45,308 nucleotides of DNA, from positions 1 to 45,308 of IMG/VR virus record IMGVR_UViG_3300033571_002928; one strand, 5' to 3'. The DNA comes from a virus. Shown one piece after another: positions 24,875 through 31,668 of the stretch; the stretch's first letter is position 1; the number at the start of each line of letters is the position of its first letter. A program made the translations under genes and the position numbers. The notes under the pieces were generated by a model that saw nothing but the letters and a program-made list of their open reading frames with translations, was not told the origin of the DNA and did no database searches.

Positions 24875-26572
24875 ATGCAAACATTATCAGACGTAGGAAT
24901 CTACCTAAAGGGAAGTGCTACTGGACAAGTTAAGACTACCTGTCCTAAGTGCTCCCCTTTTCGCAAGAAGAAAAGCTATCCTTGCTTGAATGTCAATGTT
25001 GAGGATGGAGTATGGAACTGCTGGCACTGCGGTTGGTCTGGTGCCTTAGGAAATAAAATAAAGAAGGGGTTAACAATAGTGACAGAAGCAAAGTATAGAA
25101 AGCCAGAAGTCAAGCTAAGTGTGCTATCAACAGAGGCACTCTCCTACCTAGAAGAGCGAGGCATAACACCAGAAGTCGCCGCTCGAAATCAAATATCTTT
25201 CACAAAGAAGTACATGCCGCAGCGGGAAGAAGAAGTTCCTGTTATGGCTTTCCCTTATATCAAAGAAGGCAAGATAGTAAACGTCAAGTACAGAGACAAG
25301 AACAAATACTTTACACAGGAGAGTGGTTGTGAAAGGACTTGGTATAAGTATGACGACATCGATCCTAAACAAACGATTATTGTCGAGGGTGAATTCGACG
25401 CGCTCGCTTTGGAGGTTGCGGGCTATCGCCATTGCGTCTCCGTTCCCGATGGAGCGCCGACTAGTAATGCGAAGAACCTCAACCAAAAGTTCTCGTTCTT
25501 GGACATCGAAGATTCGCGCATCGATGAAGTGGAGAAGTTTATCCTCGCGGTTGACTCTGACGCCCCCGGTCGGAAGTTGGAAGAGGAACTTGCACGTAGG
25601 CTGGGCAAAGACCGCTGCTACACGGTGCGCTGGCCTGATGATTGCAAAGATGCAAATGATGTTCTTATTAAGCACGGCAAGGATGCGCTCGCGAAGATCA
25701 TAGAAACAGCGGCACCCTATCCTGTTGACGGTATCTTTGAACTCAACGACTTCTCAGTAGAGCTTGATGAGATCTTTGAGCATGGAATGCCAGCGGGTGT
25801 ATCTACAGGATGGAAGAACGTGGATGATTTCTACCGACCGCTCCCCGGACAGTGGACTCTGGTAACAGGGGTGCCCGGCATGGGTAAGTCCGAGTGGCTT
25901 GATGCGTTGGTCATGAACCTAACCAAAGAACAGTACTGGATCACTGGCATCTGCTCACCTGAGAACCAACCTATTAGCTATCACGCATCGAAGCTGATGG
26001 AGAAGTACGCAGGCAAGAGGCTTTACAAAATGGAAAAGGAAGAGTATGCTGAGGCTAAAGAGTGGGTGAATACTTTCTTCAAGTTCATCATGCCAGAAGA
26101 CAGAACGCTTGAATCTTTGTTGTCAAAAGCAAAACTACTTGTTAAGCGTTATGGCATGAAGGGGTTGGTGATTGATCCATACAACGAGATCACTCATACC
26201 CACCGGAAGGAAGGCATCTCTGAGACTGAGTACATCTCTGAGTTTTTGGCGCAGATGCGTGGGTTCGCTAGGAATAGTGGCGTTCATATCTGGTTGGTGG
26301 CACACCCCACTAAGTTACAGAAGGGGATGGATGGTAAGTACCCTGTGCCCACTGGTTATGACGTTGCGGGATCAGCGCACTTCTTTAACAAAGCTGATAA
26401 CATCATAGCGGTACATCGGGATAAGGCAGTTCCCGGCGCACCAAGTGAGATTCATGTACAGAAGATACGCTCTCGTTGGCTTGGTCAGCTAGGCAGTACC
26501 AACCTAACATGGGATCCTCAGTCTGGACGGTACGAAACTCCGACTAATTATGTTGGTGACTTCATGAGGTAA
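24875..26572 (+). CDS. DNA primase-helicase (T7 gp4-like)
   Basis: The protein has 565 residues. N-terminal zinc finger C23-x2-C26 ... C49-x2-C52 (TTCPKC, NCWHCGW) for primer-site recognition; TOPRIM primase motifs at about 170-232 (VEGEFDAL, ILAVDSDAPG); RecA-type helicase with Walker A GVPGMGKS at 332-339 and a later WLVAHPTKL segment. It unwinds DNA and lays RNA primers at the fork, as in T7. The ATG has no Shine-Dalgarno sequence and sits at the predicted transcription start; the zinc finger's distance from the N-terminus argues this start is right. It is the only core replication enzyme seen. Confidence 0.93.
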   Translation: MQTLSDVGIYLKGSATGQVKTTCPKCSPFRKKKSYPCLNVNVEDGVWNCWHCGWSGALGNKIKKGLTIVTEAKYRKPEVKLSVLSTEALSYLEERGITPEVAARNQISFTKKYMPQREEEVPVMAFPYIKEGKIVNVKYRDKNKYFTQESGCERTWYKYDDIDPKQTIIVEGEFDALALEVAGYRHCVSVPDGAPTSNAKNLNQKFSFLDIEDSRIDEVEKFILAVDSDAPGRKLEEELARRLGKDRCYTVRWPDDCKDANDVLIKHGKDALAKIIETAAPYPVDGIFELNDFSVELDEIFEHGMPAGVSTGWKNVDDFYRPLPGQWTLVTGVPGMGKSEWLDALVMNLTKEQYWITGICSPENQPISYHASKLMEKYAGKRLYKMEKEEYAEAKEWVNTFFKFIMPEDRTLESLLSKAKLLVKRYGMKGLVIDPYNEITHTHRKEGISETEYISEFLAQMRGFARNSGVHIWLVAHPTKLQKGMDGKYPVPTGYDVAGSAHFFNKADNIIAVHRDKAVPGAPSEIHVQKIRSRWLGQLGSTNLTWDPQSGRYETPTNYVGDFMR

Positions 26573-26574
26573 CG

Positions 26575-26868
26575 ATGTATCGTAATAGGCAGCTGTTGAA
26601 CATTGCTCAAGGTATGCCGTGCGTATCCTGCGGTAACGAGGATGGTACTGGATGTGCGGCACACAGCAACTTACTTGAGCATGGGAAGGGCAAGGGGATA
26701 AAGGCACATGATGGTATGCATGCTTGGCTATGCTATCGGTGCCACTCCGAGTACGACCAAGGAAGCAAGATGACCAAGGCTGAAAGACGAGAGTTCATAT
26801 TGGAATCCATCTGCAAGACATACATGCAGTTATGGGATCGAGGTCTGATTGAAGTTTCTAAGAGGTGA
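26575..26868 (+). CDS. DUF1364/YbcO-like HNH-type nuclease
   Basis: The protein has 97 residues. YRNRQLLNIAQGMPCVSC and later CAAHSN, GKGKGIKAHD, WLCYRCHSEYDQG match the DUF1364 (YbcO) family, a small zinc-bound HNH-like fold common in lambdoid nin regions. Cys17, Cys20 and the C-Y-R-C-H pair are likely zinc ligands, with His of AHSN near the active site. It probably cuts recombination or replication intermediates. It begins three bases after the primase-helicase stop. Confidence 0.8.
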   Translation: MYRNRQLLNIAQGMPCVSCGNEDGTGCAAHSNLLEHGKGKGIKAHDGMHAWLCYRCHSEYDQGSKMTKAERREFILESICKTYMQLWDRGLIEVSKR

Positions 26869-26871
26869 CAA

Positions 26872-26982
26872 ATGAAGTGGGAAAATTTATTGACGAAGTA
26901 CGAGAGGATGATAGATAATGTCCTTCGTGTTTTGTGGTTGGTTGTATTGCTAGGTTGGATATTTCATGGGGATATATTATGA
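26872..26982 (+). CDS. 36-residue membrane protein
   Basis: Start MKWENLLTKYERMIDN, then one hydrophobic helix (VLRVLWLVVLLGWIF). The ATG has AGAGGTG upstream and the stop overlaps the next gene's ATG (ATGA), so the gene fits the operon's coupling pattern. Function unknown. Confidence 0.6.
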   Translation: MKWENLLTKYERMIDNVLRVLWLVVLLGWIFHGDIL

Positions 26983-27221
26983 GCGCAGAGATGTGGGACG
27001 AAGATCAACACGGGATAAGTTATGAAGATCTTTCTGCTGCTTGTGCAGAATACATTTCAGTAATTACTATGATGTGTACTTTGCTAAGAGCTTATCGCCA
27101 AACTTCTGACGCAAACTTAATGCATGTCATGGATCATTTGATTGCTGACTATGATGTGAACGATCCTGATTATTACGACGAAGAACCACCAGAAGAGGGC
27201 GAAGATGGGAAACGACATTGA
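26979..27221 (+). CDS. Hypothetical acidic protein
   Basis: The protein has 80 residues from the ATG at 26979, which overlaps the upstream stop. Helical N-terminal half (YEDLSAACAEYISVITMM), then a strongly acidic C-terminus (NDPDYYDEEPPEEGED). Phage acidic small proteins can mimic DNA or bind host factors, but nothing specific supports that here. Its end overlaps the next gene by 17 bases. Confidence 0.65.
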   Translation: MSAEMWDEDQHGISYEDLSAACAEYISVITMMCTLLRAYRQTSDANLMHVMDHLIADYDVNDPDYYDEEPPEEGEDGKRH

Positions 27222-27543
27222 GAGATTGCTCCACGAGTATAGAGAAAAGGTTGGGGAGTATGCAAAGGCTAGGGCTCGACGTACTTACATAGAAGAGTTC
27301 AAGAAATCTAAGCATGCGATCTTGATGCGGCAAGCAGACAGGGATGGATTTAAAACTGTTGCTTCGCAGGATAGAGAGGCTCTTGCTTCCGATGAGTATC
27401 TTGAATTACTTAATGGATTGCAAGAGGCAGTTGAAGCAGAGGAGAGACTTCGCTATGATCTTCGCGCACTGGAGATGAGAGCTGAAGTTTGGAGAACACT
27501 AAGAGCAGACGAGAGGTTCGAGAAGAAATCCTATGGCGCTTAA
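27205..27543 (+). CDS. Hypothetical coiled-coil protein
   Basis: The protein has 112 residues and is almost entirely charged helix (LLHEYREKVGEYAKARARR, YLELLNGLQEAVEAEERLR). I have a memory of similar proteins in proteobacterial phage replication operons, always of unknown function. It overlaps both neighbours, which supports operon membership. Confidence 0.7.
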   Translation: MGNDIERLLHEYREKVGEYAKARARRTYIEEFKKSKHAILMRQADRDGFKTVASQDREALASDEYLELLNGLQEAVEAEERLRYDLRALEMRAEVWRTLRADERFEKKSYGA

Positions 27544-27907
27544 GGGATCAACACAATCAAGACGATCAAGAAATCCACGGTCAGTTTTGAATAGAGGTGA
27601 AGGGTGGTACCCGCTGTGCTTTCAATCAAAGGAACAGTACGAAGATTATAATTCTCTGATGAACTCATCATCCAACCCAAGAGATACGGTTGGAACCTAT
27701 TGCATGGATTGTACTCCTGAGTTCAAGACAGACATGCTGGAGTGCGGAAGGTGTGAACATCCTGAGACTAGGTTTGTTCTGTACAAGAATGTAATCGAGC
27801 AAGAGGTTGAGCAGATAGGTGTGGCAGAGAACAGTCGGTTCTGGAATAAAGTTCAGCGCGGGATAACGGTGATTAATTGGGGCGGGAAAGACGATGGCGA
27901 AGATTAA
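27533..27907 (+). CDS. Hypothetical protein with zinc-binding-like cysteine motif
   Basis: The protein has 124 residues. Two CxxC pairs (YCMDCTPEF and ECGRCEHPETRF) about 15 residues apart suggest one zinc site. The N-terminus is basic (STQSRRSRNPRSVLNRGEGW), the C-terminus acidic. It may be a nucleic-acid-binding protein in the recombination operon. No named family recognised. Confidence 0.68.
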   Translation: MALKGSTQSRRSRNPRSVLNRGEGWYPLCFQSKEQYEDYNSLMNSSSNPRDTVGTYCMDCTPEFKTDMLECGRCEHPETRFVLYKNVIEQEVEQIGVAENSRFWNKVQRGITVINWGGKDDGED

Positions 27908-28304
27908 TAGTAGAGCTAAGGGCAAGTCAGCGGAGAGGGAAGTTATATCTTTGCTATCTCAGATGATACCTACGCTGAACCTAGAAAGAAACCTTGAGCA
28001 AACTAGAGATGGTGGGTATGATATCAAGGGGCTGGAAGGTTGGGCGCCTGAGGTTAAAAGGTATGCACAGATAAACCATTCTGATGTAGAGAGATTCTGG
28101 AAGCAGGCAGTAGAGCAGTCACTCAATTCCATGAGAAAGCCTGTGTTGTTTATGAGGGCTGATAGGCAGGATTGGGTTGTTGTTGTTAGGTTGACAGACG
28201 TGTTAGATAACTTCATTGATGATGACAATAGTTTAGCTATGACTTGTCAATTAACTATGACTGGTTTCTATCATGTATGGAAGATGTATGATTGGGAAAT
28301 ATAA
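27894..28304 (+). CDS. PDDEXK resolvase-like endonuclease
   Basis: The protein has 136 residues. SRAKGKSAEREVISLLSQ is the N-terminal helix with the conserved Lys/Glu of Holliday-junction-resolvase-like nucleases, followed by GGYDIKGLEGW and PEVKRYA, giving the D-x(n)-E-x-K catalytic triad. Expected role: resolving branched DNA before packaging or trimming DNA ends. It overlaps its neighbours by 14 and 1 bases. Confidence 0.8.
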   Translation: MAKINSRAKGKSAEREVISLLSQMIPTLNLERNLEQTRDGGYDIKGLEGWAPEVKRYAQINHSDVERFWKQAVEQSLNSMRKPVLFMRADRQDWVVVVRLTDVLDNFIDDDNSLAMTCQLTMTGFYHVWKMYDWEI

Positions 28305-28684
28305 TGCCTCAGATATATGACAATGAGTGGCAGGGTAGACATAAGAGAGTACTGTGTATTTGTAGTGCAAACATGTTGCGCTCACCAACGATGCAGTTTA
28401 TCTTATCCTCCGAGCCATTCAATTACAACACACGAAGCGCGGGGACATACCCATACGCACTCATCCCAATGTCGGCAGAGCTATTGCTGTGGGCTGATGA
28501 GATTGTATGCGCGGATACTGAGCACGTACAAAAGGTTCTTTCTGTGGCAGATAACATATCTCCACTGATAAAGGAAAAGCCAATTGTCAACCTTCGTATC
28601 CCAGACATCTATGAATACAGGCACCCACATCTTGAGCGCCTCATTGAAGATAGGTATATAGCGTGGCTTAATGAGACAACCTAA
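28304..28684 (+). CDS. Low-molecular-weight protein tyrosine phosphatase-like protein
   Basis: The protein has 126 residues from ATG 28304, in TAATG overlap with the resolvase gene. The P-loop reads VLCICSANMLRSPT, i.e. C20-x5-R26-S, the phosphate-binding loop of LMW-PTP enzymes, and matches the predicted tyrosine phosphatase group with LLLWADEIVCAD downstream. An IPD near residue 102 could supply the acid Asp. It would remove phosphate from tyrosine or arginine side chains, or act on nucleotides. It is unusual in a replication operon and may target a host signalling protein. Confidence 0.8.
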   Translation: MPQIYDNEWQGRHKRVLCICSANMLRSPTMQFILSSEPFNYNTRSAGTYPYALIPMSAELLLWADEIVCADTEHVQKVLSVADNISPLIKEKPIVNLRIPDIYEYRHPHLERLIEDRYIAWLNETT

Positions 28685-28913
28685 GTATCCTAGGCTAGTA
28701 GTAGAAGAGAAACTCTGTTATCATCCATCCTATGCAAAGCCTGTGCTTGCCACTCGTCATGGATGGAAGGATGAGTTTGGTTTTATTTCGTGGGAACCCG
28801 GAGTAAAGTATGTTCAAATCACCGGATCAAGCTCTGGCGTTCGCCTTCAGGATGAGGAATGCATCAATTATTTCGATCCCGAGCGCGACGTACATAGCGA
28901 ACAAAACAGATAA
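28671..28913 (+). CDS. Hypothetical protein overlapping the next gene
   Basis: The protein has 80 residues. The start overlaps the phosphatase gene by 14 bases. It looks beta-rich (GWKDEFGFISWEPGVKYVQI). Its last 104 bases overlap the next gene in a different frame. No family recognised. The overlap region reads well in both frames. Confidence 0.6.
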   Translation: MRQPKYPRLVVEEKLCYHPSYAKPVLATRHGWKDEFGFISWEPGVKYVQITGSSSGVRLQDEECINYFDPERDVHSEQNR

Positions 28914-29283
28914 CGAATCGACTAGCGATAGGCTGACTCAGTACGACCTGCATGCACAGGTTGGTATGATATTTTCTTTCCTTTCCCGCAGACCAGAACT
29001 TGAACAGGCGTATGCTTTCTATTTGCACGGAGCGATAGAGGAGCAACGTGTGGCGGCAAAGATGTTAGCGGAGAAGTTAGGAGATCGTTTCACCAAATAC
29101 GAATTAAATGATTTACAACTTGGAAAGGCTGTACTTGCCAGTAGTGTACGGGATGTACGAGACAAGGCTGGATTGACCCAGCACAAGGCTTGGAAGTTCA
29201 GACGGGAGTTAGCAGATACTCTTGCTCCCATACAGAACAGTTTGATGGATGCGCTGTGGGATTGGTTGCGACATCCAGAATAA
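28810..29283 (+). CDS. Hypothetical protein, possible phage regulator
   Basis: The protein has 157 residues. GGAG lies eight bases before the ATG, so this start is firm despite the overlap. The sequence is soluble and mainly helical (PDQALAFAFRMRNASI, YDLHAQVGMIFSFLSRRPEL, AWKFRRELADTL). The general look and the last-in-operon position recall phage late regulators or antiterminators, but I cannot point to a diagnostic motif. It is followed by an intrinsic terminator. Confidence 0.65.
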   Translation: MFKSPDQALAFAFRMRNASIISIPSATYIANKTDNESTSDRLTQYDLHAQVGMIFSFLSRRPELEQAYAFYLHGAIEEQRVAAKMLAEKLGDRFTKYELNDLQLGKAVLASSVRDVRDKAGLTQHKAWKFRRELADTLAPIQNSLMDALWDWLRHPE

Positions 29284-29293
29284 TTGATACAAT
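29266..29293 (+). promoter_or_regulatory. Candidate extended -10 promoter
   Basis: TTGCGA (29266-29271), 16-base spacer, TGaTACAAT with -10 at 29288-29293. It would start a transcript of about 80 bases that ends at the terminator at 29342-29379. The match is good but the site overlaps the end of a coding gene, so it may be chance. Confidence 0.35.
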
Positions 29294-29341
29294 AAATCTG
29301 CGGGTTAATCACTTGCACCCTTCACCTTGTCATAAGGTCTT

Positions 29342-29379
29342 GCCCGGGAACTCCTTGAACGGAACCCCCGGGCTTTTTT
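29342..29379 (+). terminator. Intrinsic terminator of the rightward early operon
   Basis: Perfect 7-bp stem GCCCGGG (29342-29348) and CCCGGGC (29367-29373), followed directly by six T. It closes the plus-strand operon that begins at 24875, between two convergent operons. A small hairpin ACCTT/AAGGT (29324-29338) lies just upstream. Confidence 0.8.
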
Positions 29380-29389
29380 ATGACCCCTG

Positions 29390-29503
29390 TCAGCGGGTAA
29401 GGCCACAAACTGCAACAGCGTATACGGCACCTAGCTCATCCTGTGAGTGTCTCGTTGACTTTAACCATAGGAATATTGCGCCTCCGGCTGGTCTGTTGCT
29501 CAT
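29390..29503 (-). CDS. Possible 37-residue small protein
   Basis: Frame MSNRPAGGAIFLWLKSTRH plus 18 residues, with AAGGA five bases before the ATG. It follows the last clear gene of the minus-strand block. There is no overlap coupling and no family, so it may be a chance frame. Otherwise the 29284-29536 gap contains the terminator described above and nothing else I can identify. Confidence 0.35.
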   Translation of the reverse strand: MSNRPAGGAIFLWLKSTRHSQDELGAVYAVAVCGLTR

Positions 29504-29536
29504 CTGATCCTTACTCTGGCTGACAAACGTACCGCT

Positions 29537-29929
29537 TTAGCTCACGGTATTCTGTTGCACTTGCTGCTTTGATACTTCTAAACGCTTATACAGACGACGC
29601 TTTGCAGCATTCTTCTTTGCTGCCTTGCGTATGTTATCCAATGCTGCACCCTGTCTCTTCTTGCCTATGTCAGAACGACGCTTACGTCTTACTGCTTTCT
29701 TCTTGGGTGTAGCTTGTGGTTTGCTTTCGACCTGAAGTTTAATGGACTTGATATCATCTTCCAAGTCCTGCAGTTTGTCAATGGCATTGAACATCGTTAG
29801 CAATTCACCCTCCGTACTGCGAAAGTTTTCCTTCGCTGCGTTCGCAACTCTTTTCAAAAGAGCAGCTAACAAAGGCGGGTTACTGCATGAGATGACTTCA
29901 TCTGCAAACTTGATTGACGTGTTGTTCAT
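29537..29929 (-). CDS. Basic hypothetical protein
   Basis: The protein has 130 residues. N-terminal helical half (VISCSNPPLLAALLKRVAN), then a very basic Lys/Arg/Ala tail from about residue 75 (KKKAVRRKRRSDIGKKRQG), suggesting nucleic-acid binding. The start overlaps the upstream stop (ATGA). It is the last firm gene of the amidoligase block. Confidence 0.65.
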   Translation of the reverse strand: MNNTSIKFADEVISCSNPPLLAALLKRVANAAKENFRSTEGELLTMFNAIDKLQDLEDDIKSIKLQVESKPQATPKKKAVRRKRRSDIGKKRQGAALDNIRKAAKKNAAKRRLYKRLEVSKQQVQQNTVS

Positions 29930-30423
29930 GCTGCGATCCTTTCATGCGTTGGTTTCATAAATTTTTCTACTGATCTTTTTAATTCCTGCAGACTTACAAA
30001 GTTAGATGCATACGATGGAAAGATTCCAACCTTAAGACTCTTCTCATACACCTCAATGAATCTTGGGAGAAGATTGTTGTCAATAAGGTAATTCCTCCAC
30101 GCTATTGTTCTACTATCAGAAGTTGCGGCAGATGTCATGCGATGTCTAACTGTGTTGTTGTACTCATCTGATGTCATCTTAACTATCGTGAAATCAAAGT
30201 CGCTACGTCGTGGCCCCATGATAAGTTGAACCTTATGAGTGGATGGAACCACTTGCCCCGCCGTAATTGCAGCAATATTCGCTGGGTAGATTCTACCTTC
30301 GCCGTCGGTTGATTCTCTATAAGCAGCGGTGGCAACAGCTTGATACATGATTTTCATCATCGGGTCTTGTTCAGCCATATCCCCCACAAATCGTGAGTAC
30401 ACCTTAAACATTTTATTGCACAT
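29926..30423 (-). CDS. Hypothetical protein downstream of the glutamine amidotransferase
   Basis: The start at 30423 (MCNKMFKVYSRFVGD) has AAGGAG nine bases upstream and overlaps the amidotransferase end by 11 bases; a longer frame to 30603 lies inside that gene and is rejected. The product has 165 residues, soluble, mixed alpha/beta, with no clear motif. Tight linkage with the amidotransferase and amidoligase suggests it serves the same pathway, perhaps as substrate or partner. Confidence 0.65.
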   Translation of the reverse strand: MCNKMFKVYSRFVGDMAEQDPMMKIMYQAVATAAYRESTDGEGRIYPANIAAITAGQVVPSTHKVQLIMGPRRSDFDFTIVKMTSDEYNNTVRHRMTSAATSDSRTIAWRNYLIDNNLLPRFIEVYEKSLKVGIFPSYASNFVSLQELKRSVEKFMKPTHERIAA

Positions 30424-31636
30424 GACTATGTTCTCCTTTGGAAGAATTTGGTTTTGTGATTTCAGCAAGGTCAAGCAACATCTCTTCATGCTCTGACCAC
30501 ATGTCAATGATTGCATCTGCTCCCCACGTTGGATCTGTGCTGACGTTATCCGACAAAGCCTCAGATGTAAAGCGCGGGTTATGCTCATCGCCATAGATTT
30601 CATACAGCATTGCAGACGCTTTCATTGGGTTCTCGCTTACCCAACGAATGACTCCGTGATAATCATCTGTCATCATTGCGTTGTAGCTTGAGCGTATGAT
30701 CCGAGCAAGCGCTTCGTTTGATAACTTGATTGCTGGGTTGCTCTTCTTCTTGCGTGTTACTTCACCAGCATTAGCTTTGGCAATTGTCTTTGCCTTGGCT
30801 TTGTGCTTTTGTACTCGCTTTCGATTAGCTTTAGCACTGGCTTTTGCATCCCACTTAAGTTCTGCTTGAGCTGTGTTGTCTGGTTGCTTGCGTGCAACTG
30901 AGGGTGAGCGATATCCTTCTGCTTCCCATTGGTTGTACTCATCTTCCTCAAGCTCATTCCATAAGCGCCACGAAGAACTTGATCCGTAGTGGTGCTTGTT
31001 GCCATTGTGTACTGAGCCTCTTTTGTTGTAGTTGGTACCTGAGTAATAGTTGTAGCTCGGCGCTTCTTCGTAACCGTGCTTGTAAGGAGACCAAGCATAG
31101 GTGTTGGAATACCAGACGCCATCGTACTCAACGCCTGAATGTTTGTTGATGATGTACACCTTGCCTTCATTACTCATGAAGCCGAACTTGTTAGAGGCAC
31201 CGATGTGAACGCCAACGTAACCGCGTATGTAAGGATTGTCTAAGGCATCGGGAGTCTGCTCAAGCATTGGTCGAATGAAGTCTTTGATGTAATGCCAAGT
31301 GTCTGACTTAGACTTATCTTTGTCATTGCCGCTTGAGAGAATACCGTTGTGTGCCATCCACAGATTATCTGTGACTATATAAGGATGACAGTTATCCAAG
31401 TCTATATCGCCGTGAGTTTTCATGCGGAAGTGGATGACAGATTCGTAGCATGCTACTGATTTGAAATACAGATCCTCGATGTCTTTGAGTGAGCCTACTA
31501 TCTTGTAAACAACTACTCCGCGCTCATCGTTGTGGTTTACGATTGCTCCGAAGCCGTCTGGGTTCTTTGAGTAGAAGTCTGCTAGGTGTTCCGCCGTGAA
31601 GCAATAGTCCTTCGGCTGATGGATGAGAATACACAT
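30413..31636 (-). CDS. Class II glutamine amidotransferase-like protein
   Basis: The protein has 407 residues and begins MCILIHQPKDY. In class II (Ntn-type) amidotransferases Cys2 becomes the N-terminal nucleophile that frees ammonia from glutamine. The family motifs HFRMKTHG (69-76) and AHNGIL (95-100) that line the glutamine pocket are present, with NPDGFG at 25-30. After about residue 170 comes a Tyr/Gly/Asn/His-rich insert and then a Lys/Ala-rich linker (about 265-295), followed by a helical C-terminal domain. It is encoded 32 bases after the amidoligase, whose amine donor it could feed. Confidence 0.85.
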   Translation of the reverse strand: MCILIHQPKDYCFTAEHLADFYSKNPDGFGAIVNHNDERGVVVYKIVGSLKDIEDLYFKSVACYESVIHFRMKTHGDIDLDNCHPYIVTDNLWMAHNGILSSGNDKDKSKSDTWHYIKDFIRPMLEQTPDALDNPYIRGYVGVHIGASNKFGFMSNEGKVYIINKHSGVEYDGVWYSNTYAWSPYKHGYEEAPSYNYYSGTNYNKRGSVHNGNKHHYGSSSSWRLWNELEEDEYNQWEAEGYRSPSVARKQPDNTAQAELKWDAKASAKANRKRVQKHKAKAKTIAKANAGEVTRKKKSNPAIKLSNEALARIIRSSYNAMMTDDYHGVIRWVSENPMKASAMLYEIYGDEHNPRFTSEALSDNVSTDPTWGADAIIDMWSEHEEMLLDLAEITKPNSSKGEHSHVQ

Positions 31637-31668
31637 AAGTTAATTCCTTTTTATTTAGGTGGTTGAAG

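Noticed and set aside
30424-30603. N-terminal extension of the 29926-30423 gene
   Set aside because: Lies inside the amidotransferase gene; a good ribosome site supports the start at 30423.
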